DNA from: a virus
Length of the DNA: 26,127 nucleotides
Strand: one strand, 5' to 3'
Virus record (IMG/VR): IMGVR_UViG_3300034190_000476
Location: 1-26,127 of that record
Below, one piece after another: positions 6,802 through 16,686 of the stretch. Positions within the stretch are counted from its first letter, which is position 1; every line of letters starts with the position of its first letter. Under the pieces are notes generated by a model, which saw nothing but the letters and a program-made list of their open reading frames with translations, made no database searches and was not told the DNA's origin. The translations under genes were made by a program, and so were the position numbers.

Positions 6802-9800
6802 TTATTTAAAGATGTTGTTCATATCTATCTCTGGCTTTTCTACTGGCCTGCCAGCTTTTAAACTGCGTTGATATCGTTTATAGTTTTGAACGGACTCCTT
6901 TAACTCTGGCACTTCACGCAAAAGCATTTTTCTTGCCCTAGTTTTATAGTCACTAACGATTGATCTAATTTTATCTACGCGAGGGTCTTCTTGTGTAGTC
7001 CACTCACCATCAAACTGGCTGTAGGCTTGGTAACGATCTTTTTTGATTTCATGGGCCAGCCGCTCTGTTAGAGTTTTACCGCCTAGCTTAACTGTTCCCA
7101 TAAGTTCGTTCCAACGATTGTGTTGCTCTCCGGTTAACTCCACACCGCCAATAGACCGATCTGGACCTTGTGCTGCATAACCCAATTTACGCATTTCAGC
7201 CTGAACAAGCGCGACTTCTTTGTCTTCGTTCTTCAGTTCTTTCTTCGTAATATGGGGTAATATCTGCAGGCTCTCTGGTCCTTCTACAGCCTCTCCGGTA
7301 AGCCAATCATACTTAGTTGGTAGACCACCACGAAGGAATATTGATTTACTTTTGATTGTATCAACATAGCCACGAGCTTCGACCAAGTTCTCTTCAAATA
7401 CACTAGCAAGCTGTGTGTTCATTGAGGAGTAAGGCATGAAGGATGCCAATCGTTGCTGTAGAAAGCGATCAGCTTCTTGCGGCCTATCTTTGGAATTGAT
7501 GACATTCACGATGTCAGAAATACCCTGCAAGTAAGTCTTGGATATTACGTTATTGCCTACCGAAGCAATAATTGCAGCCAACATAGAAGTGTGGTCTTGA
7601 TTGGGGTCACCCACCCGTGATGTAATTTCTACCGCATCACCCACGATACCAAACAGTGTGGTGTGGGGGTCGAGCTTTTCAAAGGATACCCAGTAAGGGT
7701 TTTCATGTGTCCCAAAATTTACCGAATAAGGTTGCCAATCTTTAGACTTCCGCCAGTTAGCAGCTTCCCTACGGTCGGTAGGACCACCGCCTGTGATACG
7801 TCCCTGCATTGCAAGTAGCGACAAAGCTCCTACCGTAATAGTACCTGTAGCCAGCTTACCGATAGCCTCGGCTCGAATAGCTTCGTCTGGGCTATTTAGT
7901 GCCTGTTGATACTCTGCGTGTATCAGGTTAAGTCCCGGTGTCCTATCCCAAGCAGTCTTCATGATGTTCATGGGTGTCTGAATGAATGGGATGATCTGCC
8001 GAGCAAACGGGTGCCGATTAGCAAACTCTTGGATCGAGTGGCCTGTAGTACCCTTCTGCAGTGGCGTGGTGAATGTTGCGGCACGAGCTTCACGAATAGC
8101 AGCAATAGCGTAGCTATTACTTTCATTGAAGGAACCTAAAGCATTCTCAATAAACTTCTCTTTAACTTCTGGATCATCAAGAACCTTACCCATTAGAGCA
8201 AGCTCTTGAAATTTCTCCGCAGCATCAGATTTCTGAGTAAAAGCCTTTTCAACCTCTGCTTCAAACATTTCATCTTTAGACGAATAACCTTTAGACTGTA
8301 TATCTTCTAATGACATATCTTCGATATCAAACTCGATCATAGCTTTTAAGCGCGACCGGAATGCTAGCTGTTTAAAGAATTCATCTTCAGCCATTAGGAA
8401 GCGCGAAGGAAGACGCGCAGCTTTACCAACTACATCTACAGCCGTTCCTGTGTACTTACCTGTAACGCCTAAATTCTCAGCTGTGATTGACTTATTATTA
8501 GCGCCAGCGCCAATATCGAATTTAACCGCGCTATCGAGTGTTGTGTTCTCTCTGCCGAAAGTTCTTGCTGCAAGGTGCAAGGATTCCGTCATCGAGTGCA
8601 TAAGATACTTATACTGTTTTGCGGCAATCTTGGCTTCTTTAAAGCCTTGGCCCCGCATCCCCTGATAAATACCACCCATAGCTCTTTCGGCAGGTAGGAG
8701 AAATAGATTAACTGAGTTGGATGATAGGTTAAGCATGTGTGTTTTAAAGCCAGATAGGATTGTGTTAATCCAATATTCGTTCAAAACACCTAGCCATTTA
8801 CGCTCAACAGCTTTGGCCACAATACGACCAGTGCTTTCACCGTCTTTAACGTAGCGAAGTTTCTTAGCAAGGTCTCGGACACGCAGAGAACCACCGAATG
8901 CTGATAGACCGTCTAGAGTATCTGCAGATAACATAGCGTCAGTACGGATACGGCCAGCTGATGTAGCCCTAGCAGCTGCAGTTTGCATGCTCTTTACGTT
9001 TGCCTGAACTTCCATGTGCATTTGCATTGCGTTGAACAAGGATCGTTCAGCTTCCTCAGTGCCCTTATTAGCATTGACAGCATCATCTAGGATGTTTGAA
9101 AGATCGGTAATCTTACGGGCAGTGGTTTGGAGCGCCATTTTACCGGCAACAATCTTAGTGGCTAAGTCTCGCGTCATAGTTTCAGTGGCATTCAAATCTT
9201 TAATAAGAACATTCACATCCTTATTAGTAGTCCTTGAAATGTATTTTAAACTTTCCGCAGCCGTTTGTTGTAGCGTTACTGGGTCTTCAAACTTGAGAGC
9301 CTTTGCAACACCCTCGTCTTTGAGTGTCTGGTGGACCGCATCGATCAACCTATCTCCGGTCATTAGACCGTCCATAGTATCTACGTTAAATGCGCCGCCA
9401 TCTTCCAGAGCCTTAATGTCTGTGAAGTTCATTTCTTTCATACGCGCAATAGTGGCACGAAGAACAGGCTCATCCACGATAGAAACTTTAGGAAGCGTGG
9501 AGATTTTCTTAGGTCTAGTCTGGTCAGCCAGTGCTTGGCCATCTAGCTTCTTACCCTCAATCTTAGTCATAGCAGAAGGTTCTGGAGATAGTACCTGAGC
9601 GGGTGAGTTACCCACCTCTGGGGCATCTGGAGCTTCTGGTCTAGCTGGTAGATCAGGGTTTAGTGAATCGTCAAAAAGACTAATACGGTCTGAACCTGAC
9701 GTTCCCACATCTGGAGCCTCGGGTTGGGTTGGCGCTGCTGTATTAACTTCAGGCGGCTTACTTACTATTTTCAGTTTGTCGCCATCTGGTTCATATACAG

Positions 9801-10737
9801 TACCATCTGGTCCCTCAAAGGTTCCATCATCTTTAGCTGTTAGGTTTCTATTTTGGGCTTCAGCTATTTCGGCAATTTCAGCGTCGAGTTGTTGTATCTC
9901 TGCGCTAGTTTCGTCGGAAACCTTACCGAGAACTTTAATTTCCTTCCGCGCTCTACGGGTTGCCGCAACCATGCGAACACCCTTGATAACGCCATCCACA
10001 GCAATACCAGCAATACCACCTTCAATTGAGTTGCGCAGCCGGTTCTGCCATTCAGGATCGTCTGGGTTAGTAGCTAGTGTTGCCAACGCTCGATCTAGAT
10101 GTGGTCCTGTCCACTCAGCCTCTTCAGCCATCTTGGATAGGTTTGCCTCATAAGGATCAAACACAGTTGCATCAACTACAGCACCTGTAGCTAGCGCCCG
10201 AATAGCACCACCCTTGCCGCCGCCTAGAAGTAGGAAGCCTGAGAGAAACTGTGAGAACCCCTTAGTGACGCTACCAGCCATTCTCTCTGGCTCTGGAACG
10301 ACATCTAACTCTTCCATAAAACCAGTTAATGGGTCTTGGTTGAGCATTGCAGCGTTCTCAACAACCTTCTCTCTGGGCCAGTAAGATGGGATGAGGTCAA
10401 CCTTACCGTCACCGTCTTTATCTTCCCAAACCAATCGACCTGTGTTTGTCTTTTCCTCGATCCATTGGTTTACGGAATTTAATGTTTGACCGGTTTCGTT
10501 AATAGCCTGCTCGACACCATCAGCAACACCAACCAACACATCTTTAAAAGTTGACCGGCCTTGTTCTGCTTCTAGTGCTGCCGCACGGGCTGCTGTTTCT
10601 TCTGGATTTACATACTCATCATTTAAAATGGCGTATGTTGCACCCTCTCCGTACCTCTGATCAAACTGGTTTCCAGCATCAGGGTTTTGTTTTAGGAACT
10701 CTTTTGCCCCTACAATGTCGATTACCGTATCAACCAT
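6802..10737 (-). CDS. Internal virion/DNA ejection protein (T7 gp16-like)
   Basis: 1311 aa, close to T7 gp16 (1318 aa), and in the gp16 position after the gp15-like gene (1-nt overlap). It should be part of the ejectosome that carries phage DNA across the envelope. Visible parts: an N-terminal region with a calcium-loop-like DKDGDGKVD (106-114); a hydrophobic Gly/Ala segment (165-192) and GGIAGIAVDGVIKG (240-253), possible membrane-interacting helices; a Pro/Asp-rich linker (about 330-390) with repeated PEAPD; long helical regions; and PFIQTPMNIMKTAWDRTP at about 915-932, a motif I associate with large podoviral ejection proteins. I cannot recognise the lytic transglycosylase domain that T7 gp16 has at its N-terminus. 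Function is firm by synteny and size; details are inference. Confidence 0.85.
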   Translation of the reverse strand: MVDTVIDIVGAKEFLKQNPDAGNQFDQRYGEGATYAILNDEYVNPEETAARAAALEAEQGRSTFKDVLVGVADGVEQAINETGQTLNSVNQWIEEKTNTGRLVWEDKDGDGKVDLIPSYWPREKVVENAAMLNQDPLTGFMEELDVVPEPERMAGSVTKGFSQFLSGFLLLGGGKGGAIRALATGAVVDATVFDPYEANLSKMAEEAEWTGPHLDRALATLATNPDDPEWQNRLRNSIEGGIAGIAVDGVIKGVRMVAATRRARKEIKVLGKVSDETSAEIQQLDAEIAEIAEAQNRNLTAKDDGTFEGPDGTVYEPDGDKLKIVSKPPEVNTAAPTQPEAPDVGTSGSDRISLFDDSLNPDLPARPEAPDAPEVGNSPAQVLSPEPSAMTKIEGKKLDGQALADQTRPKKISTLPKVSIVDEPVLRATIARMKEMNFTDIKALEDGGAFNVDTMDGLMTGDRLIDAVHQTLKDEGVAKALKFEDPVTLQQTAAESLKYISRTTNKDVNVLIKDLNATETMTRDLATKIVAGKMALQTTARKITDLSNILDDAVNANKGTEEAERSLFNAMQMHMEVQANVKSMQTAAARATSAGRIRTDAMLSADTLDGLSAFGGSLRVRDLAKKLRYVKDGESTGRIVAKAVERKWLGVLNEYWINTILSGFKTHMLNLSSNSVNLFLLPAERAMGGIYQGMRGQGFKEAKIAAKQYKYLMHSMTESLHLAARTFGRENTTLDSAVKFDIGAGANNKSITAENLGVTGKYTGTAVDVVGKAARLPSRFLMAEDEFFKQLAFRSRLKAMIEFDIEDMSLEDIQSKGYSSKDEMFEAEVEKAFTQKSDAAEKFQELALMGKVLDDPEVKEKFIENALGSFNESNSYAIAAIREARAATFTTPLQKGTTGHSIQEFANRHPFARQIIPFIQTPMNIMKTAWDRTPGLNLIHAEYQQALNSPDEAIRAEAIGKLATGTITVGALSLLAMQGRITGGGPTDRREAANWRKSKDWQPYSVNFGTHENPYWVSFEKLDPHTTLFGIVGDAVEITSRVGDPNQDHTSMLAAIIASVGNNVISKTYLQGISDIVNVINSKDRPQEADRFLQQRLASFMPYSSMNTQLASVFEENLVEARGYVDTIKSKSIFLRGGLPTKYDWLTGEAVEGPESLQILPHITKKELKNEDKEVALVQAEMRKLGYAAQGPDRSIGGVELTGEQHNRWNELMGTVKLGGKTLTERLAHEIKKDRYQAYSQFDGEWTTQEDPRVDKIRSIVSDYKTRARKMLLREVPELKESVQNYKRYQRSLKAGRPVEKPEIDMNNIFK

Positions 10738-12413
10738 TATCTACCTCCCCCGAATTGACCTACGTCATATCCGAATTTCGATGTTGCTTCGACCAGTGCT
10801 GGTACTTTGGATGTTCCTGTTCCATCTTGATCGAAATACGATTTCTGAATTCCCTGGAAAACTTCGTAGACAATCTGCTCCATAATGGGTGGTGGTACTT
10901 CGCCTTGGCCTTCGTTTTCTGAAAACCATTTCTTAACCGCCTCCCGTATTTTATATTTTGCTAATCTTCGTACCCGCATCGACGTGTCCACATACTCTGG
11001 CTTAGTATAATTTTCGCTATCTTCATTCCCAAAGATTTGCTGATCTAACTGAGCAAGTAACTTCCCCTCTTCTGTTGATGAGGTGTTGAAGTTTAAGCCG
11101 AATGTTTCTTCGCCTTTTGGATTATAGTAGGTGTTCCAATCCTGCATGTACCGCCGTACAAATGCTTCGTCTTGGCCATTTTGTGTTGCAAAATCCACGA
11201 TAATGCTACGAGCCTCTGAGACACTTGCCACTCTTTCCAACTGCATCGAAAGAGTATTTAAGCTGGACGGGGATACTTCGAGTAGCTGTTTGTTAACTAA
11301 ATTATTTACTTTGTTAACATAATCCATGAGGCTAATAGCTTCGTCTACGTTCTTTTCGACGCCCGTAGCGATTAGCTGGTTTATTCTCGCATCGACAAAG
11401 TCTTTGTTATATCCTTCGCCGTGTACGTTGTTAAATATTTCTGCACTAATCTTACCTCGTAAGGCTTCATGGGCAGCATCAATCCGAGTATCTGCAGCTT
11501 TTCCTAGTGTTTCGTTATTTCTTGCAATGGTTGATCTAGCAGCTGCTATCGTTTTGAGGTTGTCAACAGATTTACCAATAAAGCCTGTACCAACTTTAGT
11601 TCTCATTAAGACATCCAGAACCTCCGGATCGCCTAGCTGAGTGGCCGCAAAGATAACGCCATTAACAATGGAAGAGTTTACCCTTGCATTATCTTGCCCA
11701 TCTAGCCGACCGTTCTCACTTTGAACCTGTATCCACTGAACTAATTTAGTTGTGGCTATGTCCTGATCTTCCTCAGATAGGTCATCCTGCAGAAGCGTTG
11801 AAACCATTTGAGCTACTTCAGCTTCTTTTGCCTTGTAGTTTTGCTCTTTTTGCCATGCGATATTTTTTGAACGCCAAGCAGCCCTGAAGCTCTCTTCGTG
11901 CTTGATTGCACTTGAACCGAAATACTCAGCCATCTCATGGTCTGCAAACTCAGACATCCCATTCTTTTTGATGAATTCTTCTTGGAAACTTTTAGTGAAG
12001 TTATCAATCGCCGCTGGATTTCCGTTAGTGTAAAGTTTTTGAGTAGCCAGCGCATTTTCTAGCTCAGTAGCGTATTGAGCTGATAAAGTATTCATCTGGG
12101 ATACGCGGTAACCTTTTCTAAGGTAGGGGCTTTCACCCTCGTCGATTAATCCCTGTTTAACAGCCTCACCTATGGCAACTCTGTTTTCTTGATGAAGTCG
12201 TATACCTTCTTGATATTCCCGCTCTGCGGCTCTCTGACGCTCACGCTCTAAGATTGGGCTAGCTTTTTGTTCTAGGTTTGAGAGTGTGTCTGCTAGGGTC
12301 GCAAAGGGAGACCGCTTAACTACACCTCGTTGATAAATGTCTACAGGAGTTGCTGTAGCACTCACAGTCCCAATTTGGTTCTCAAATGGGTTACCCACTA
12401 CTTGTCTAGCCAT
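10737..12413 (-). CDS. Internal virion protein (T7 gp15-like)
   Basis: 558 aa, shorter than T7 gp15 (747 aa). It is mostly polar and predicted helical, with charged stretches such as ILERERQRAAEREYQEGIRL (54-73) and several alanine/glutamate-rich segments. No enzyme motif is visible. Its position between the gp14-like and gp16-like genes, with one-base overlaps at both ends, gives the assignment: a core/ejectosome component that would form the periplasmic tube with the gp16-like protein. The sequence itself does not carry a signature I recognise, so the name rests on synteny and general character. Confidence 0.75.
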   Translation of the reverse strand: MARQVVGNPFENQIGTVSATATPVDIYQRGVVKRSPFATLADTLSNLEQKASPILERERQRAAEREYQEGIRLHQENRVAIGEAVKQGLIDEGESPYLRKGYRVSQMNTLSAQYATELENALATQKLYTNGNPAAIDNFTKSFQEEFIKKNGMSEFADHEMAEYFGSSAIKHEESFRAAWRSKNIAWQKEQNYKAKEAEVAQMVSTLLQDDLSEEDQDIATTKLVQWIQVQSENGRLDGQDNARVNSSIVNGVIFAATQLGDPEVLDVLMRTKVGTGFIGKSVDNLKTIAAARSTIARNNETLGKAADTRIDAAHEALRGKISAEIFNNVHGEGYNKDFVDARINQLIATGVEKNVDEAISLMDYVNKVNNLVNKQLLEVSPSSLNTLSMQLERVASVSEARSIIVDFATQNGQDEAFVRRYMQDWNTYYNPKGEETFGLNFNTSSTEEGKLLAQLDQQIFGNEDSENYTKPEYVDTSMRVRRLAKYKIREAVKKWFSENEGQGEVPPPIMEQIVYEVFQGIQKSYFDQDGTGTSKVPALVEATSKFGYDVGQFGGGR

Positions 12414-13024
12414 TATTCTGTTTCCGCTGCTAATCGTGATGTACTGTCGTAGTAATCGAGGCCAAACCCAGCGATGGGTTCTGCAACCTTGAATAGAGTT
12501 TCTGCAAACCCTACTGGTTGCATTGAGTTAATTCTGTTCTGAGCTTCAGTCTGATAGCCAAGCTTGTTGACTTCATTCTGTGCTTGCATCGACTCCAGCT
12601 TCTGCTCAATACGATCTGACATGACACCCTCAGAACGCTCAAAGTCGTTAATCAATTGATCGACGTTAGTACCTTGGACACCAGCACCACCGGCAGCTGC
12701 CATAGCTGTACCTTGTGACTTGAGAGCCTTCAGGTCAGCGTCTTGCTTCTGCATAGATGCTTGTGTTTGTTCTTGGAGGATACGAAGGTTAGACTGTTTG
12801 CTTTTTAGGAAGTAGGCGTCTTTAGCAGACTGAGCATTCTGAGCCACTGCAGCGTTCTGCTTATTAGAGGCATCTATAGCACCTAGTGCGCTAGTTGCTG
12901 CGCTAATACCTTTGATTGCTAGTGATGCCTGAGAGGCTGCAGCCGCTGACCCTACTGCACCTACAGTAGCGCCTGTCATACCTGCACCCATACCTGCCAG
13001 TGCCATTGTTACTGGTTCACACAT
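12413..13024 (-). CDS. Internal virion protein (T7 gp14-like)
   Basis: 203 aa, near T7 gp14 (196 aa). It starts MCEPVTMALAGMGAGMTGAT, then a Gly/Ala-rich hydrophobic N-terminus (residues 6-55), as gp14-type proteins have, suited to forming the outer-membrane pore. It continues with a long Gln/Ala/Lys helical middle (56-130) and GVQGTNVDQLINDFERSEG (115-133). It follows the gp13-like gene with no gap (stop at 13025, start at 13024) and overlaps the gp15-like gene by one base. The N-terminal signature and order make the assignment good. Confidence 0.85.
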   Translation of the reverse strand: MCEPVTMALAGMGAGMTGATVGAVGSAAAASQASLAIKGISAATSALGAIDASNKQNAAVAQNAQSAKDAYFLKSKQSNLRILQEQTQASMQKQDADLKALKSQGTAMAAAGGAGVQGTNVDQLINDFERSEGVMSDRIEQKLESMQAQNEVNKLGYQTEAQNRINSMQPVGFAETLFKVAEPIAGFGLDYYDSTSRLAAETE

Positions 13025-13486
13025 TTAATTTATCCTTACAAATTCATAGAACGGAAGCTTTTCCGCTCCGTATTTTTCGTGCTTGTTGATGAACGTGAAG
13101 CCCATCCAATCAAGCCATTTCATGTGGACAGTGTTTCGGGCATCGACACAGTTATAGAGGACAGCATAATCCCCTGCTAAATAGTCGAGGGCTGCTTTGC
13201 TTTGACGCAGAAAGGTCATCTGATATTGATAGATGTCATCTGTGGCGCACATCCAGACGACCCCTGCGCCTTCTAAAGTAGAAGGTACGACCCCACAGAG
13301 ACCAACACGGTCTCCGTTAGGAGCGCGTAGGGTCAGTGAGGTTCCCCCAAGATCGAGGGATTGTAGCAGCACCTGTCGAGGTCTCCGGCCTGTAGAGGCT
13401 AGACACTCTCTGTAGTCTGCTTGTCTCAATCTTGGGGCAACGTAGTCGATATCCTCCACCGTAGTTGGTGTAAGAAATTTATCCAT
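13025..13486 (-). CDS. gp13-like internal virion / acetyltransferase-fold protein
   Basis: 153 aa; T7 gp13 is 138 aa. It has a GNAT-like pattern: an N-terminal PTTVEDIDYVAPRLRQADYR, a central APNGDRVGLCGVVPS strand pair, and a C-terminal VDARNTVHMKWLDWMGFTFI typical of acetyltransferase-fold phage proteins. I chose the ATG at 13486: it overlaps the stop of tail tubular protein B by 8 nt and has AAGAAGAG just upstream. An in-frame ATG at 13567 would add 27 residues, overlap the previous gene by 89 nt, and lacks a ribosome site. It is either a virion or assembly protein; catalytic activity cannot be inferred. Confidence 0.8.
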   Translation of the reverse strand: MDKFLTPTTVEDIDYVAPRLRQADYRECLASTGRRPRQVLLQSLDLGGTSLTLRAPNGDRVGLCGVVPSTLEGAGVVWMCATDDIYQYQMTFLRQSKAALDYLAGDYAVLYNCVDARNTVHMKWLDWMGFTFINKHEKYGAEKLPFYEFVRIN

Positions 13487-15872
13487 TAACTCTTCTTGAT
13501 CTAAGGTGCATAGAACCTTCCCATTCTGCCGATAGAAACTGGCAAGGGAGGTGGCTATCACTTTCAATAATTACACTAAGTCGATCAGCCTTGGACATCA
13601 CAGGGAACCTGAAGTCACCTGAAGCCAGAGTTGTCGTACCTAGAACACCGGCACCACCACCAATCACACGTCCTGTGTAATCGTTAGTACCACCAAGTCC
13701 ATACTGTTGTAGAGGCCTATATCGGGGGAGAACTTTAACAGAAAAGTTACCACTATCTTGATAACGTAAGAGCCAATGCTTGATCTGTAAGCGACCACCA
13801 GTGATGGCAACACGGCCACCATTAGCTGTAGGTTCCTTCAGGGTAGGCTCTGAGAACTCGTAGGTCATAAGATAGTTCTCACCAATAAAGAACTCAGTAG
13901 AAGAATAGTCCCCGGTTAATACGATTATTGTCCCCGGTTCTACGCCATTAGGGGTAAACACATCAGGTACTAAGGGTATTACAGTACCCTGATTGGTCCC
14001 GCGAGTTACCACTGTTGGGGCTGTTAGTGCATATGGGATTGTGATGGTAGTTTGGTTAGATGCCGCATCATATACTGAAGTGACTGATGTCTCATCTAAA
14101 CGATAATCTAACCTCGTAACATAATCCTGATTGGTATCTGTACGTCCCGCGTCAAACTGCATCTTGTAAAGGATCGTCTTACCGGACTTATTACCTACAA
14201 TGTATAAAGCACTCTCGATGAACTCAGCGTTAAGAATGCTCAAACCATTCATGGTATACTTGAACCAAGCTGATTGAACCTTCTCTCTCCCGGCCCAGTG
14301 ATATTTGTAAATGTATAAGGCGTCTGCGTCTTGGGTTGTTAAGCAAACTAGAGCATTCTCTGTTGTGCTTGCAGCCATCTTAAAGACACCATCAGGTACA
14401 TACTTAGCAACGTGTGCGGTAACATCCTGAGCATCTGAACGATCTGTATCATCGATGACATAGTATTCACGAATTGATGTGAAGCCTCCACGCTTTGCGG
14501 GGAAGTATACAACATTACCGGCAGATGCAGGCTGTGCTAGTGTACTAGCTTCATACTCTGTGGTCTGACTGATCGATGTATTCTTAGGCGTGATGAAATC
14601 AGCACCTTTGAGAATGAACTGTGTCTGATCGGAGAACAGCAATAGCTTACGGTCAAACGCGATAGCATGCTTGAGTAGTGATACTTTTGTGTGACTAGCT
14701 GCTACATCAATCGGATCGTTATCTAGAAGTGTTCTTGCGGTGGTCGCGAAGAAGTCAAAGTATTCTGAAGTCCTCGACATCACAACATTCTCACCAGCAA
14801 GGAAACCTAGCCGGTTTTGGAAGAAGAATACGTCTGAAATCTTTCGGCCAATGAAGGAGGGATTAGGTACAGATGTTAAATCACCTACAGCCCTATCGCC
14901 CCACTCAGCTACCTCAAATGTAAATGAGCCATCCGGTTGACGTATCAAGAGATGGGGCATTGTTGCCGCATCAATTTCGTACTCAATGTTAGGTTCTACC
15001 CACTCGATCCATGTACCTTCACCGATCTTCGTTTGGGTTCCGTTATCAGATACAAACTTGACATAGTAATCGTCAAAGTCATTTGTCTGGTCACCCTGAA
15101 CATGAGCAATGTAACCTTCAGGGGCTTTGTTAGGTAGTTCGTCGAAACGCTGTACGGTTCCTACAGTGGCTGATAGCCCCTCATCTCCTAAGCTATCATA
15201 AGTAGCTAGATCAAATTCAGCGTTACCGGTCTTCGTTATAACAACCGTACTACCATCTGCACGGGCCGTGAAGCCTGTAACTAGGTTTATACCATCTGAG
15301 AGCCGGGTAGCTATATCGTCAGTCCTAGTCTGTATCTGATTAGTCGCAGAGGTCTCGATATTAACTGCTACAGCACCATCAAGGTACACTGTGTACCGCT
15401 GGTTGTAGTCACCCTGCTTAACAGAGATGAGACCGGTGTAGGGGTAGAGTGGGGTCAACGCGCTAGACATCGCTGTTGTTTGCGATGTGTTAACTATAAA
15501 TGTGTAGTCGGCTACAGTGACTGCGCGGAAGTCAGTAGCTGGTGTGGTACTGTTTAAATAAGAAGTACCATCTGGATATGTGACAGTCTTTGCCACACCA
15601 TCTAAATCATATATTGAAATTGCGTTAGAAGCGTTAATAAATAAAAAGTAACGCTCGGCTGTATCTCGGTTTATAAGATGACTAAATGATCCAATAGTTT
15701 CCGAGGTATTCATTACCGCTACGTTTTCCAGCGGTGGTCGCTTTTGTAGCCCCTCAACAAGTGAAGGAAATGCATTCTCCATTAGCTCTGCCTGTGAAGA
15801 CAGACGGAGCGCCGGTGATTGCTGAGAAACGCCTTGCACTAGGTTAGGGATGGCAGAACTAATTAGGCCCAT
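13479..15872 (-). CDS. Tail tubular protein B / nozzle (T7 gp12-like)
   Basis: 797 aa; T7 gp12 is 794 aa. It forms the tail nozzle under the gp11-like adaptor. The N-terminus SAIPNLVQGVSQQSPALRL (about 5-23) followed by QAELMENAFPSLVEGLQKRP is the hallmark of this family. FKYTMNGLSILNAEFIES lies in the middle, and the end (SADRLSV-type segment, FLSAEWEGSMHLRSRRVNG) also fits. The ATG at 15872 overlaps the gp11-like stop (TGATG); a GTG one codon earlier at 15875 is an alternative. It overlaps the next gene by 8 nt. Confidence 0.94.
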   Translation of the reverse strand: MGLISSAIPNLVQGVSQQSPALRLSSQAELMENAFPSLVEGLQKRPPLENVAVMNTSETIGSFSHLINRDTAERYFLFINASNAISIYDLDGVAKTVTYPDGTSYLNSTTPATDFRAVTVADYTFIVNTSQTTAMSSALTPLYPYTGLISVKQGDYNQRYTVYLDGAVAVNIETSATNQIQTRTDDIATRLSDGINLVTGFTARADGSTVVITKTGNAEFDLATYDSLGDEGLSATVGTVQRFDELPNKAPEGYIAHVQGDQTNDFDDYYVKFVSDNGTQTKIGEGTWIEWVEPNIEYEIDAATMPHLLIRQPDGSFTFEVAEWGDRAVGDLTSVPNPSFIGRKISDVFFFQNRLGFLAGENVVMSRTSEYFDFFATTARTLLDNDPIDVAASHTKVSLLKHAIAFDRKLLLFSDQTQFILKGADFITPKNTSISQTTEYEASTLAQPASAGNVVYFPAKRGGFTSIREYYVIDDTDRSDAQDVTAHVAKYVPDGVFKMAASTTENALVCLTTQDADALYIYKYHWAGREKVQSAWFKYTMNGLSILNAEFIESALYIVGNKSGKTILYKMQFDAGRTDTNQDYVTRLDYRLDETSVTSVYDAASNQTTITIPYALTAPTVVTRGTNQGTVIPLVPDVFTPNGVEPGTIIVLTGDYSSTEFFIGENYLMTYEFSEPTLKEPTANGGRVAITGGRLQIKHWLLRYQDSGNFSVKVLPRYRPLQQYGLGGTNDYTGRVIGGGAGVLGTTTLASGDFRFPVMSKADRLSVIIESDSHLPCQFLSAEWEGSMHLRSRRVNG

Positions 15873-16459
15873 CACAGTATCCTTCGATTAAATCCACGGT
15901 TCATAACGCGGGATACTGAATAGCTATCCATCATGTTGTAGTCTGCAGTATCGCCTTCAAATTCCTTGAGGTCGATCAGAGCGGATTGCTCATCCCTACG
16001 GACCATCTGGTGGATGGATTCAGAGTTCAGCATACGATCCGAATAGATACGCGCTGCGCGTGTGGTGATATATTTCTTTGCGACATCTGGGAGAACCGAG
16101 AAGTCTTGATAGTAAACTATAGTTACCGTAATAGCTGATGTGAATGTGAGGCTTCGAGCATCTAGGTCGAATAGTCGGCCATCCCGTATTACTAGGTTGA
16201 AATCATCAGCATCGATACGGGCTACATCATTCGGAACCACAAGTTGATTGGAAGTGTCGGGTGTAAGTTTTACACCATCTTCTGTGTTAAAGTGCCAGCC
16301 TTGTCCTTGAACTGTACGGCTAACCTCGTTCAAGACTTGCTTGGCTATGGATACGTCAGTCACTTGGTTTCCATCGAGTGTGTTGACGGGTGCCTCACCG
16401 ATAGTAGTGAGTAGGACGTTGACCGCTTCTAATTCGGTCATGGACGTTGGTTTGGTCAT
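15872..16459 (-). CDS. Tail tubular protein A / adaptor (T7 gp11-like)
   Basis: 195 aa; T7 gp11 is 196 aa. It forms the ring joining portal and nozzle, onto which fibres dock. The family pattern is visible: MTELEAVNVLLTTIGEAPVN (residues 7-26), VLNEVSRTVQGQGWHFNT (about 41-58), and the C-terminal RAARIYSDRMLNSES. I start it at ATG 16459: GAGGA lies just upstream, the family begins at this point, and the length then matches T7. Upstream in-frame codons (to 16567) would overlap the 66-aa gene. The stop overlaps the next ATG (TGATG). Confidence 0.93.
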   Translation of the reverse strand: MTKPTSMTELEAVNVLLTTIGEAPVNTLDGNQVTDVSIAKQVLNEVSRTVQGQGWHFNTEDGVKLTPDTSNQLVVPNDVARIDADDFNLVIRDGRLFDLDARSLTFTSAITVTIVYYQDFSVLPDVAKKYITTRAARIYSDRMLNSESIHQMVRRDEQSALIDLKEFEGDTADYNMMDSYSVSRVMNRGFNRRIL

Positions 16460-16466
16460 GATGTCC

Positions 16467-16667
16467 TCATACTGATTTCTTACCGCGACAGCCCCAAGCC
16501 TTACGACGAGCCTGAACTTTAGCAGTTGATTTTTGACCGCTAGAACGAGCGCAGTATGCGTCAGCACGTTTCGTACCTTTAGCGGATGTACGCTTTACAG
16601 TTTTGCCGTTAGAGCGGTATGTGGTGCCATTTGCATATTTCTTATCGGCGGAAGTTCTATTGGTCAT
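16467..16667 (-). CDS. Small basic conserved-type phage protein, 66 aa
   Basis: It is strongly basic (many K and R), with a pattern RADAYCARSSGQKS (35-48) and ARRKAWGCRGKKSV at the end. I remember similar small proteins with this Y-C-AR-S / W-C pattern beside capsid and tail genes of marine podoviruses, but know no function. Two cysteines could bind metal or pair. It is the first gene after the capsid terminator and lies 7 nt before the gp11-like gene; its stop TGA is part of that gene's ribosome site. It may be a minor virion or DNA-binding protein. Confidence 0.75.
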   Translation of the reverse strand: MTNRTSADKKYANGTTYRSNGKTVKRTSAKGTKRADAYCARSSGQKSTAKVQARRKAWGCRGKKSV

Positions 16668-16686
16668 GATTATCTCATTTTGTTAG

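Noticed and set aside
13487-13567. A 27-residue N-terminal extension of the gp13-like protein
   Set aside because: It lies entirely inside the end of tail tubular protein B, has no ribosome site, and the family's usual N-terminus begins at the later ATG.
16460-16567. An upstream start for tail tubular protein A
   Set aside because: It would run through the 66-aa gene in another frame; the family N-terminus and ribosome site are at 16459.
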